A stretch of DNA of 39,374 nt, taken from Oxalobacter sp. GTDB taxonomy: Bacteria; Pseudomonadota; Gammaproteobacteria; Burkholderiales; Burkholderiaceae_D. Below the pieces are notes generated by a model. The model was not told where the DNA came from, did not search any database, and was given only the letters and a program-made list of their open reading frames with translations. Of this stretch, positions 6,870 through 16,175 are shown one piece after another (positions within the stretch are counted from its first letter, which is position 1; the number at the start of each line of letters is the position of its first letter). The DNA is taken from NCBI GenBank assembly GCA_017524145.1, contig JAFWUI010000047.1, positions 1 to 39,374 on the forward strand. Reading direction: 5' to 3'. Made by a program: the position numbers and the translations under genes.

Positions 6870-8245
6870 GGTCTGGCTGGGGTATAGCCTTGGACCTTCA
6901 AATGGTTTTCCATCGCCTTCGTCCTTTTCAGAAAGCGGAAAAGGAACATCAGTCCTGCGCTGGTCAATCCAAACGGGAAAGCCATCCAGATGCCCACCAG
7001 GCCGAACCCGAATGTAAAGCTGAAGAGATAGCTCAGCGGCAGGGAAATGACAAAATAGGCGATGAAGGACGAGAACATCAGGAATTTCACATCCATGATG
7101 CCGCGGAGGGCATTCGCAAAGGTAATCTGCAGGCAGTCACCGAACTGATAGACCACCATCGGCAGGAAAAGTCCCGTCAGCAACCAGAGAACCGTCCCGT
7201 TGTCAGTGAACAGGCTGCCTGCAAAGGACCGGACCTGCCAGAATCCCAGATTAAGGACAAACGCCATCGCCAGGATCAGGTGGAAACCGCTGAATGCTGT
7301 CCGTCTGGCTTCAGCAATATCCACCCTGCCCAGGAAATAACTGACCCTGACGGAAGTTGCAGCCCCCATGCCGTAGTACATCATGAAGAATACTGTACTG
7401 ATGGTCAGCATGACCTGATGTGCCGCCAGTGCTTCTGTGCCCAGCCAACCGACCATCACGGCGGTCAGGCAGAATGATGATGTCTCCATTGTCATCTGCA
7501 ATGCCAGTGGCCAACCCAGGCGGTTCAGGGTCTGGAAATCCCTCCCATTGAGAGGCGCGCGGAGAAACCCTTTCAGATAGACCCGGTAGCGGGAACGCAT
7601 CAGGAAAACCATGATGAAAACCAGCAGCATGGCAATCCGGGAAAAGAGAGTGGCAATCCCGGCTCCCAACAGTCCCATTTCCGGGAAGCCCCAATATCCG
7701 AAAATCAACAGCCAGTTGCAGAGGATATTCAGACCATTACCGAATGCCAGTATCCACATCGATGTCTTCGTGTCGGTGATGCCATCCGCAAACTGACGGA
7801 ACGCATTGAACAGCAGGATAGGGACCAGGGATGCCAACAGCACAAGATAATACGGCTTGATCAAAGGCATCAGCTCCTCTGGCTGGTCAAACCGTTCCAC
7901 ATAGCAGTACACGACGGTCATGATGGCGGTGAAAACAATCCCCACCGTCAGGTTGACCCAAAGGGCATTCTTCAACAGCCTGCCGATGCCATGATGTTTT
8001 CCACGTCCATAATAAGAACTGACAAGCGGTGTCAGCCCGTAGGCGAATCCTGTGCTGCCGATGATGACCAGATTGAACAGGTTGTTGACAAACCCAGATG
8101 CCGCCAGTGCCTCGGTGCTGTACCTGCCGATCATGATGGTGTCCGCAAACCCCAGCACAATCATCCCGATCTGCCCGATCATGATGGGGATTCCCAGGAC
8201 CATCAGGTGCCTGTAATGGCTGAGGTATGACTGGATGCGGTTCAT
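6866..8245 (-). CDS. MATE-family multidrug exporter (NorM-like)
   Basis: This is a 459-residue inner-membrane antiporter that expels cationic drugs or metabolites in exchange for Na+ or H+. It has about 12 hydrophobic helices in two related halves. Family-typical segments are the first helix region MVLGIPIMIGQIGMIV, the ADTIMIGRYSTEALAASGF loop, GAGIATLFSR in the middle, and GWLGTEALAAHQV early in the second half. The length matches NorM (457). The frame is open up to 8344, but residues before the ATG at 8245 look unrelated to the family. The start is placed there, though its ribosome-binding site is weak. Substrate is not predictable from the sequence. The gene is convergent with the helicase gene and shares the last bases of both stop codons. 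Confidence 0.88.
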   Translation of the reverse strand: MNRIQSYLSHYRHLMVLGIPIMIGQIGMIVLGFADTIMIGRYSTEALAASGFVNNLFNLVIIGSTGFAYGLTPLVSSYYGRGKHHGIGRLLKNALWVNLTVGIVFTAIMTVVYCYVERFDQPEELMPLIKPYYLVLLASLVPILLFNAFRQFADGITDTKTSMWILAFGNGLNILCNWLLIFGYWGFPEMGLLGAGIATLFSRIAMLLVFIMVFLMRSRYRVYLKGFLRAPLNGRDFQTLNRLGWPLALQMTMETSSFCLTAVMVGWLGTEALAAHQVMLTISTVFFMMYYGMGAATSVRVSYFLGRVDIAEARRTAFSGFHLILAMAFVLNLGFWQVRSFAGSLFTDNGTVLWLLTGLFLPMVVYQFGDCLQITFANALRGIMDVKFLMFSSFIAYFVISLPLSYLFSFTFGFGLVGIWMAFPFGLTSAGLMFLFRFLKRTKAMENHLKVQGYTPARP

Positions 8246-8437
8246 CAGACAGATACGTGAACAACAGGAAATTACGGGTAAGGCTGAGCCTTGAATATTA
8301 GACATTCCTGACACCCACGTCAAAAAGCAGACTGTGTCCGGCATCGATGGACAGGCCGGTAATGTCTTGTGCCAGTAAAGGATATCAAAAAGATATTATT
8401 GGAATCTCCAAATCATTCTTGTTGGATGGGCTGGATA

Positions 8438-8464
8438 TTGGGAATGGGGTAGATATGCCATAAT
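8438..8464 (+). promoter_or_regulatory. Possible promoter of the 77-residue protein gene
   Basis: TTGGGA (8438-8443) and CATAAT (8459-8464) lie 15 bp apart, about 40 bp ahead of the small gene. The spacing is short, so this is only a weak candidate. Confidence 0.3.
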
Positions 8465-8502
8465 CTCCCCTATTGGCAACAATCAGGAAGCAGGGGGCAA
8501 CC

Positions 8503-8736
8503 ATGGGAAAAACCATCAACGAAGCAGGGAAAAAAGCCATCGCAGACTTTGTCCGGGAAAACCTGGCGGGCAATGTCTCAGACCAGACCATCCAGTCCTA
8601 CATCGACATGGCGGAAAGCCGGATGAAGATCCATGGCGGGCTGCCCAGCCTTGAAATCACCATGTGCTGTTCGCTGTCAGGCGACACCGAATACCTCGAA
8701 CTGACTGAAGACCAGGTCACTGAAATCAATGGCTGA
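8503..8736 (+). CDS. Small conserved-looking protein of unknown function
   Basis: This is a 77-residue acidic, soluble protein that I do not recognise. It has no signal peptide or membrane segment. The N-terminal half is predicted helical (NEAGKKAIADFVRENLAG, then SDQTIQSYIDMAES), and the C-terminal half is strand-like (SLEITMCCSLSG) with a Cys-Cys pair, ending in an acidic LTEDQVTEING. The ATG at 8503 has a purine-rich GGGGG element about 6-10 bases upstream, which supports translation from there rather than from the GTG/ATG-like codons before it. The gene stands between the divergent MATE gene and recC, with 154 bp to the recC start. Coding is likely from codon-like composition and the ribosome-binding site, but a partner or role cannot be assigned. 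Confidence 0.6.
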   Translation: MGKTINEAGKKAIADFVRENLAGNVSDQTIQSYIDMAESRMKIHGGLPSLEITMCCSLSGDTEYLELTEDQVTEING

Positions 8737-8890
8737 TGGGTATTCAGGTTTCTGCATTGCTTTGTGATGCTTGTTCCAGAATGAAGCCATTAGCAGAAAG
8801 TGGTAACTTTACCGGAAAAAGTCAATGGCGATGCGATGGAAACAGCAAGAGACAGGCGCCTTGATGCAACAGGCCTGATTGGAAACAGTT

Positions 8891-11800
8891 ATGCTCAACA
8901 TCATTTACAGCAACCGTTATGAGGTGCTCAGGCAGTGCCTGATTGAGAACCTGAGGCTGGATTACAGCAATGCCACCATCGATCCGGTGTTTTCGCCGTT
9001 GCAGGTGATTGTGCCAAGCGATGCAGTGTCGGATGACCTGATGCGGGCAATGGCACGCCATCCAGATGCCAAAGGGGTCTGCATGGGGCTGGAGATGCTG
9101 TGGATGAGTGGCTGGATGCGTCCCTATGGCAGTCTTTGGCTGGGCAAGGGGGAAATCGGCAAGACGCTGGAATGGATGATCTGGGACATCCTGGACAAAG
9201 GGGCTTTGGATAAGGATGTGCTGGGGGAATTGGGGCATTTCCTGGAAAAGACAAAGGCGTTGCCTGTCCGGAAATATGAGCTTGCCATCCGGATTGCGGC
9301 AGTTTTCACCAAATACATCAATTACCGTTTTGACTGGGTGTTGGAATGGCTGGAAGAGGAAGGTGGAACCGGGCAGGGTGTTTCTGCCAGGTTGGAGACC
9401 CAGAGGCAGCTGCGTGACAGGCATCCCGATATGATATGGCAGAAGGCGCTCTGGGAAAAGATCAGGGATGGCCTTGGACAGCGAGGGCACCGGAAACAGG
9501 ATGCCAGGGGGAAGGACCTGATCGGTCTGGTCCGGCGGATTCCGGAAAGCCTGGCGGAATTTGACAGTCAGGATCCACCGGACAGCCGTGCCTTGCATTT
9601 TTTCATGCCGCAGATACTGCCGCCGCTGGCGTTGCCTTTCCTGGCGAAGGAAGCCAGCCATCGGGAAGTCTGGCTTTATCTGATGAATCCCTGCAAGGAA
9701 TATTGGTTTGGCGCAGATGGACGTTGGTTCGGGTCACGGTATGAGGAATGGCAGACAGACAATGCCTTCCTCCACCGGAATGCATCCAGTACCCGTGCAT
9801 TGATTGACCGTATCTGGCGTTTTGCGCCTGAAGAGGTAGGGCAAGTGGTCCCCCTTCATGAGGAGGCGGTGGCGGAAAAGCAGCGGACTGTCCAGAAAAA
9901 GCCGCATGGCATTCCTTGGAATGACCTGACAGAGACCAGGATATCTTCTGTCTGCCAGCTGGACCAGGCGGATACGCCGTTTGTCAACTCCCATATGGTT
10001 TATGTCAGGAGGCAGGGGAAGAGCCTGCTTGACCGGATTGCCGACAGTATCCTGTTTGACAGGCCGCTTGAGGCTGGTGGGTTTGCACCGCAGGAAGACA
10101 GGAGCCTCCGTATCCTGAAAGCGTCGGGATTTGTCCGTCAGGTGGAGGCGGTCATCGATTGGATTCATGCGTTCAAAAGGGATGATCCTGGCTTGAAGCC
10201 GGAAGATATCCTGGTCGTGACGCCGCAGATTGATGAGATGGCGCCTTTGATCCAAGGGGTGATGGCTTCACAGCCGGAAGGACAGCAGATTGCCTACAGG
10301 ATCCTCGGCAGGACGGAGCTGTCTGTCAATACGGTGGCTTCCGCCATCCTGAAGACGGGCAGGCTGGTGTATTCGATGATGTCTGCTGCGGCTTTTTCTG
10401 AAGCGCTTTCGTTGCCGCTGTTGACGGCCTGCTGGGGGATTTCACTGGAAGATGTTCAGGTCATCACCCGGTGGCTTGCTGCGGCAGGATTCCGCTATGG
10501 CATTGATGACGGCCATCTTGAGCGGTTGTCGGCAACAGGGCAGGTCAAGGGTGCTGGGGTATCTGATGGGACCTTGGAAAGGGCGATGGAACGTCTGGTC
10601 CTGGGACGGCTGACCGCAGAGGGGCGTTATCAGCCTTATGGTGATGTCCTGCCGGTCTATGGGACAGAGAACACCGGGTTTGACAGTGTGTCCGATGCGG
10701 AAGGGGCAGAACGTCTGGATGTGCTGACCAATATCTTTATGGCATTGAAGGCGCTTTATGGCCGGACTTTTGAGCAGCAGACGCCTTATGGCTGGTGCCG
10801 TTGGGTGGAAGACCTTCTGGAAAGCCTTTTCCCTGTCGGCATCGACCAGAAGGAGACATTGGCGGATATCGGTTCTTTCAGGAAGACCTTGACGGCAGAG
10901 ACGGAAACCATGGCGGCTGTACTGGGGGATGCGCAGATGCCGTTTGAGGTGTTCTGGATGGCATTGGAAAAAGGGTTTGTGGAAAGTCCCGGGCGGCAGC
11001 ACCCAGATGGATGTGTTACTTTTGCAGGGATGCAGGATTTCCGGGGACTGCCTTTCCGCGCCATCGCGATGGTTGGGATGGATGATGGACCGGTTTTCCC
11101 GGGCGTGAACCGTGCCGAGGAGTTTGACCTGACCCAGCCGCTGGAAAGTATGCCTGAAGCGCAGAAACGGCTGGTCCGGCGCAGGGGTGACCGGGATTCA
11201 CGGGAGGACAACCGGAATGTCTTCCTGGACCTGCTGCTGGCGGCTCAGGACAGGCTGCTGATCGTCTATGATGCGGGACCTGAACCGACGGTTCCGGCAA
11301 AAGCCTTGAATCCGTCTATCGTTGTCCAGGACCTGCTGTTCTGGCTTGGGGAATCAGGCCTTGATACCAATGCCATCACTTCTGTCCTGCCGCTGACCCG
11401 CTATTCAACGGGCAATCTCTGGCATATGGCAGATGATGGTTCCGGGATAGATGATGACGGTGGGGAAAGTGCCATCCGTTTTTTCAGGACATCTGACCCA
11501 CAGATTGAAAGTGCGTTGGGATCCCGTGAAAGACTGTCTGAAGGTATGTTCGTTGCGGGTTCAGGACCACTGGATCCTGTATTCTCTGAAGGGGCCACGG
11601 GTACGGTGATGCTGCCTTTCTCTGCGTTGATGGCGGTCTGGAACAGGCCGGATACCTTTGTCAGGAAAACCATCGGCATGGCGGACGTGGGATGGCTTGA
11701 AAGGGACATGACACCGCAGATCCAGATGCCTGGGGACCGGCTTTTCCAGAAACCATTGGAGAAGAGGATCCTGGCATGTCTGAGAAGGGGGGAAACCGTT

Positions 11801-12526
11801 GATTTCCTGGATGATGACCCCCGGATAGGATGCCAGGATATCCGGCATGACCTGCTTGAGCCGGTCAGGCAGGCCATGGCGGATGCCAATGCGTTGTTGG
11901 AATCGCTGGAGTGTGATGGCTTTGAGAAGCGTTTTTCCCCGGTCCAGGTAGTGACAGAAGGCCTGACTGTGGAGATAGTGGTACCGGAGATGGAACACTG
12001 CAGGGGTGGGATTTATGGCCAAGAAGGATATGTCCGGGTGGCGTCCAGCTCACGGGACAGGACATCGTCATGGCTGCTGCATCTTCTCATCAGTGCTTCT
12101 GACAGGCCGTTGCCGATGTATATCGTCAGTTGGGGCAAAGAGGGGACAGAACTCCAGCGGCTGCCTGTTTTCCCGGAAGCTGAAGCGCGGCAGTTCCTGC
12201 TGGCTTTGTGCCAGCTGTACAGGAAAGTCGTCAATGACAAGACGGTTTTCCCAGACCCTTATTCCAATGGGTTTGGGGGTGGTCCGGAAAGGCCGCGTTT
12301 CAATCCATTCTGGCGGCATGATGAAGCCTGGCAGGATGAAAAGAACGACTTGAAAAAGAAGGCTGACCGCCTCTTGGAGGATGTCCTGTCAATCGAGACG
12401 CTTGAATCAGGTGACCGGAAGAAAGCCGGCCGGTTGAGGGGCGGGAAAAATACTGTTGCGGAGTTGTGTGGGCAGATTATGGAATTGATGGCGGCTGAGA
12501 CAGGACAGGGGCTTGAAGATGCGTGA
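8891..12526 (+). CDS. recC: RecBCD enzyme subunit RecC
   Basis: This is the 1211-residue RecC subunit of exodeoxyribonuclease V, which splits the DNA strands and reads Chi sites during double-strand-break repair and degradation of foreign linear DNA. Family features include the N-terminal start MLNIIYSNRYEVLRQ, the GVCMGLEMLWMS and KGEIGKTLEWMIWDIL segments near the beginning, the ALHFFMPQILPPLALPFL segment followed by NPCKEYW, and FAGMQDFRGLPFRAIAMVGM late in the helicase-like core. The protein is somewhat longer than E. coli RecC (1122). A TTG 12 bases earlier is in frame, but the ATG at 8891 is preferred because GGAA lies 7 bases upstream and the protein then starts like other RecC proteins. 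It overlaps recB by 8 bp. Confidence 0.92.
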   Translation: MLNIIYSNRYEVLRQCLIENLRLDYSNATIDPVFSPLQVIVPSDAVSDDLMRAMARHPDAKGVCMGLEMLWMSGWMRPYGSLWLGKGEIGKTLEWMIWDILDKGALDKDVLGELGHFLEKTKALPVRKYELAIRIAAVFTKYINYRFDWVLEWLEEEGGTGQGVSARLETQRQLRDRHPDMIWQKALWEKIRDGLGQRGHRKQDARGKDLIGLVRRIPESLAEFDSQDPPDSRALHFFMPQILPPLALPFLAKEASHREVWLYLMNPCKEYWFGADGRWFGSRYEEWQTDNAFLHRNASSTRALIDRIWRFAPEEVGQVVPLHEEAVAEKQRTVQKKPHGIPWNDLTETRISSVCQLDQADTPFVNSHMVYVRRQGKSLLDRIADSILFDRPLEAGGFAPQEDRSLRILKASGFVRQVEAVIDWIHAFKRDDPGLKPEDILVVTPQIDEMAPLIQGVMASQPEGQQIAYRILGRTELSVNTVASAILKTGRLVYSMMSAAAFSEALSLPLLTACWGISLEDVQVITRWLAAAGFRYGIDDGHLERLSATGQVKGAGVSDGTLERAMERLVLGRLTAEGRYQPYGDVLPVYGTENTGFDSVSDAEGAERLDVLTNIFMALKALYGRTFEQQTPYGWCRWVEDLLESLFPVGIDQKETLADIGSFRKTLTAETETMAAVLGDAQMPFEVFWMALEKGFVESPGRQHPDGCVTFAGMQDFRGLPFRAIAMVGMDDGPVFPGVNRAEEFDLTQPLESMPEAQKRLVRRRGDRDSREDNRNVFLDLLLAAQDRLLIVYDAGPEPTVPAKALNPSIVVQDLLFWLGESGLDTNAITSVLPLTRYSTGNLWHMADDGSGIDDDGGESAIRFFRTSDPQIESALGSRERLSEGMFVAGSGPLDPVFSEGATGTVMLPFSALMAVWNRPDTFVRKTIGMADVGWLERDMTPQIQMPGDRLFQKPLEKRILACLRRGETVDFLDDDPRIGCQDIRHDLLEPVRQAMADANALLESLECDGFEKRFSPVQVVTEGLTVEIVVPEMEHCRGGIYGQEGYVRVASSSRDRTSSWLLHLLISASDRPLPMYIVSWGKEGTELQRLPVFPEAEARQFLLALCQLYRKVVNDKTVFPDPYSNGFGGGPERPRFNPFWRHDEAWQDEKNDLKKKADRLLEDVLSIETLESGDRKKAGRLRGGKNTVAELCGQIMELMAAETGQGLEDA

Positions 12527-15500
12527 ACATCATGAAGAGGCGGAACACCCTGTGAGGGGAAGGCCTGAAAGGTTCGACCTGGTCAATGAGGAGCTGGTCA
12601 TGAACCAGGCGATGCTGATTGAGGCAAGCGCAGGGACCGGGAAGACCTATTCATTGGAACGGTTGGTTGCCAGGCTGATTGTCGAGAAGGCGGTGCCTGT
12701 CCAGTCATTGCTGATCATGACGTTCACCCGTGCAGCGACAGCTGAGCTGTCTGCCCGTATCCGGAAGATCCTGATGACATTCAGGGAGGACCTGAAAAGG
12801 ATTTCTTCCCCTGATGACCGTCAGCTGCAGGATTGTGATGACCCCAACAACAGGGCGTTGCTGACGAAATGGCTTCAGGAAGAAGACAGGCAGCAGTGCA
12901 TCGACCGGTTGTCCGAGGCGGTGAACCGTTTTGATGATGCAGCGGTTTTCACCATCCATTCTTTCTGCCAGAAGATGTTGACGGATTATGTCTTTTCCCG
13001 GGGTGGTTCGTTTGACATGGCAATCGGGCAGGATGATGCCTTGGTTGGGCAGGTTCTGGATGAGGCGCTTCGGAACACCTATGCGGAACGCCGTGCGGAC
13101 AGGGCTTTCATCAAGGAACTGCGGCAATGGGAAAACTGGGAAGAGAAACTGGGAAAGCTGAAATCCCAGTCTATGGATGATGTGGACCTGGATGTCCTGT
13201 CTGTGGATGAGGGGACGGTCGTCAGCGAGGATATGAAAGCCTGGGTCCAGCAGACATTCAGGAAACTCCCTGACCGGATCAGGGCATTGAAACAGGTGTC
13301 CAAGACGCTGACGTTTGATGACCTGCTGCTTGAGCTTTGGCTGGCGCTCAGGGATAAGGACAGCCAGGCACTGGTCGATAATATCCGGCATCGGTTCAAG
13401 GCGGTCTTGGTCGATGAGTTCCAGGATACCGACCCTGTCCAGTTCAGCATCTTTGAAAGGCTTTTCCTGACGCCGCATGGATCTTCAGGGGATGCTGGAC
13501 AGTATCTCTTTTTTGTCGGGGACCCGAAACAGGCGATTTATGGGTTCCGTTCTGCTGAGCTGGAGACATATCTCAGCGCAAAAAGGAAAATCACACATTC
13601 GAAAGTGCTGGACGTCAATTTCCGTTCGACGCCGGCACTTGTCCATGCCGTCAATACGTTTTTCCAGCAGGCTGACGGTCAGGGTGCTTCCCGTTTCCTG
13701 AATGATGAGATCCGGTATGATCCTGTCGGTTTCAATTCCAGGAAACTGCCATTGATGCGGAAGACACCGTCAGGCTGGGTGCCGGTACCGGCTTTTGAAC
13801 TGTGGACGAATGATTTTGGGAAAGACACCAGGTTTACGGAAAAGCAGGTCAGCCAATGGCAGGCGAAAGCGGTGGCGACCGATATTGTCTCGCTTTTGGA
13901 TGGAACCGTCCATTACGAAGGGAGGCCGCTGGAGGCAAAGGATATCGCCATCCTGGTCAAGAAGCGGGCAGGTGCTGACCGGGTTGTCAAGGAACTGGCG
14001 GCAAGGGGTATCCGTACCCGGCTGAACAGCAATGAAAGTGTTTTCCAGAGTCCGGAAGCCTTGGAGGTCCTTGCGGTGCTTGATGCGATGATTGCACCGG
14101 ATAACCTTGGGGCTGTGACGGCGGCAAGGGCGACCAGACTGATCGGGCATTCCTTGAAGGATATCCAGGAGGATGAGCAGCAGCTGCTGGCGTTCAGGCA
14201 GTCTGTCAAGGCGTCGTCCGTACGGATTGTCAGAGAGGGCATCTATCCGGTGTTCATCGACTTGATGCGCCAGTATGGGACAGTCAGCCGTCTGTTGCCG
14301 TTGCTCAAGGGGGCACGGATGCTTGCCAATTATCAGCAGGTGCTTGAATTGATGCAGGTTGCCCAGCAGCAGCATGGTGACCTGATGGAGATGACGCATT
14401 GGCTGCAGAAAGCTGTGGCAGATGAGCAGGCTGGTTTGGATGAGGATACGGCAAAACTCAGGATCGAGAGCGACGAAAACCTTGTCAATATCGTGACCAT
14501 CCATGCCAGCAAAGGGTTGGAATATCCTGTCGTCTATCTTTGCGATGCGGTGGGAACCCGGGTCACTTCCCGGCAGTCACGTTCTATTTTCCGGGAAGAT
14601 GACAACGGACGGAGACGTTATCTCCTGACAGACCGGCCGATGTCTGTCACCAGGCATGCCCAGACCCGCATACGGGAAGAGCAGGAACTGGTCCGTCTTG
14701 CTTATGTCGGCATGACCCGGGCCTCGGCACGGATGGTTCTGCCGTTGGTATTGGGTGTCGCCCATCAGCGGACCGTGAGTGATTTTTCAAAGTTCTCGAC
14801 AGACAGCATTGCGAGTGCCTATGTCAGGGCTTTGTATGCAGAACCTGTTCCCTATTCAGATAAGACTGGTGGAAAAGCACTTTCAACCAAAGAACGGCTG
14901 CGGAAAACCTTTGGGGCTGCGGTCCAGGGTTGGCGCGACAGTCTTGAAAAGGCAGGGGAACCAGTCAAGGGGCCTGTCCTGTCAAAAGCAGAGGAAGTCA
15001 TCCATATCTTTCAGGAAAGTTTCCATCAGAACAAGGATTATCAGCAATATCCAGGTATTCCACTGAAACAGGATTTGACAGCTGGTGATTTTTATCGATG
15101 GCGTCATGTCAGCGGTCCGGATGATGACCGGGAAATTGCCGTCAATGAGAAAGGTCTCCGGAAGATTTCAAGCCGTTACTTGGCTGATACGCCGAATGAG
15201 ATGCCGAAGACATGGGGCAGGACCAGTTTTTCCAGCATCAACCGGAAGCTGGCGGTTGAAAAGCATTTCCGCAAGGGAAACAATGGTTATGCCGCTTTCC
15301 CGAAAGGGACTGTGGCAGGGGATTTCCTGCATAAGCTGATTGAGAAGGCCATCAGACAGCATATTGCGGTTGACGTTCCAACGATGGGGCTTCGGGCGTT
15401 CATTGAAGGGGAGATGAAGGACAGGCCTTTCTTTGCAGGAAATGAAGACAGGCGTTATCAGAAGGTCTGTCTTGAAAGGTTGGGGTATGGGGACCATGAG

Positions 15501-16169
15501 GGGCCCGCTTCTTTCCTGGAATATTGCACCAGATGGCTTGAGAACTGTCTGCGGACCCTGCTGACGGAGCCGGTAAGGGTTCCGGATGGTCATATCGATA
15601 TCGGCGGGCTTGTCCGGAACAGGCAGGTGGTTCCTGAAATCGATTTCATGCTGACAGCGTTTGGAATCCCTGGTCATGCCTTGGATGTCGGGAGGCTGGT
15701 TGATGGGTTGGAGGACCTGCCTTTGGCTGCTGACCCTGCTTCAGCGGCGGATTCACTCAGGGGTTACTTGACAGGACAGATTGACCTGCTGCTGAGGAAT
15801 ACCGATGGGAAGTACTGGGTCATCGACTGGAAGAGCAATGCCATCGAGACGGAAACCGACTCCTGTGACAATCCGGCGAACTATACGCAGGAAGCGATGA
15901 AAACCGTCATGGATGAGCATCATTACCAGTTGCAGGCACTCTGCTATACGGTGGCGTTGTTCCGTTACCTGCAGCAGCGTCATCCTGGGAAGACGCCCGA
16001 TGAGGTCTTGGATATGATTGGCGGGGCAGTCTATGTTTTTGTAAGGGGACTAGGCCTTCCGGACCAGAACCAGAACCAGAACGGAATCTACTGTATGCCG
16101 ATTGATGAAATCAGGGGCAATGTCAGGATGCTGGACAGTATCCTTGGACAGGACGTTGACGGGAGGTGA
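12519..16169 (+). CDS. recB: RecBCD enzyme subunit RecB (helicase-nuclease)
   Basis: RecB is the 3'-5' helicase and the only nuclease of exodeoxyribonuclease V. The 1216-residue product carries Walker A ASAGTGKT (36-43), TFTRAATAELSARI, the VDEFQDTDPVQ Walker B region, GDPKQAIYGFRSAEL, and VTIHASKGLEYPVVYL in the second RecA-like domain. At the C-terminus the nuclease site looks intact: H938 (GDFLHKLIEKA), D1089 (GQIDLLL), D1103 and K1105 (VIDWKSN), the counterparts of the E. coli His, Asp, Asp and Lys. The ATG at 12519 has AGGGG 7 bases upstream and lies inside the end of recC, implying translational coupling. recD follows after 6 bp. Confidence 0.95.
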   Translation: MREHHEEAEHPVRGRPERFDLVNEELVMNQAMLIEASAGTGKTYSLERLVARLIVEKAVPVQSLLIMTFTRAATAELSARIRKILMTFREDLKRISSPDDRQLQDCDDPNNRALLTKWLQEEDRQQCIDRLSEAVNRFDDAAVFTIHSFCQKMLTDYVFSRGGSFDMAIGQDDALVGQVLDEALRNTYAERRADRAFIKELRQWENWEEKLGKLKSQSMDDVDLDVLSVDEGTVVSEDMKAWVQQTFRKLPDRIRALKQVSKTLTFDDLLLELWLALRDKDSQALVDNIRHRFKAVLVDEFQDTDPVQFSIFERLFLTPHGSSGDAGQYLFFVGDPKQAIYGFRSAELETYLSAKRKITHSKVLDVNFRSTPALVHAVNTFFQQADGQGASRFLNDEIRYDPVGFNSRKLPLMRKTPSGWVPVPAFELWTNDFGKDTRFTEKQVSQWQAKAVATDIVSLLDGTVHYEGRPLEAKDIAILVKKRAGADRVVKELAARGIRTRLNSNESVFQSPEALEVLAVLDAMIAPDNLGAVTAARATRLIGHSLKDIQEDEQQLLAFRQSVKASSVRIVREGIYPVFIDLMRQYGTVSRLLPLLKGARMLANYQQVLELMQVAQQQHGDLMEMTHWLQKAVADEQAGLDEDTAKLRIESDENLVNIVTIHASKGLEYPVVYLCDAVGTRVTSRQSRSIFREDDNGRRRYLLTDRPMSVTRHAQTRIREEQELVRLAYVGMTRASARMVLPLVLGVAHQRTVSDFSKFSTDSIASAYVRALYAEPVPYSDKTGGKALSTKERLRKTFGAAVQGWRDSLEKAGEPVKGPVLSKAEEVIHIFQESFHQNKDYQQYPGIPLKQDLTAGDFYRWRHVSGPDDDREIAVNEKGLRKISSRYLADTPNEMPKTWGRTSFSSINRKLAVEKHFRKGNNGYAAFPKGTVAGDFLHKLIEKAIRQHIAVDVPTMGLRAFIEGEMKDRPFFAGNEDRRYQKVCLERLGYGDHEGPASFLEYCTRWLENCLRTLLTEPVRVPDGHIDIGGLVRNRQVVPEIDFMLTAFGIPGHALDVGRLVDGLEDLPLAADPASAADSLRGYLTGQIDLLLRNTDGKYWVIDWKSNAIETETDSCDNPANYTQEAMKTVMDEHHYQLQALCYTVALFRYLQQRHPGKTPDEVLDMIGGAVYVFVRGLGLPDQNQNQNGIYCMPIDEIRGNVRMLDSILGQDVDGR

Positions 16170-16175
16170 GGACAG

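Noticed and set aside
8879-8890. TTG start four codons before the recC ATG
   Set aside because: The ATG at 8891 has a suitable GGAA spacing and gives the family-like N-terminus.
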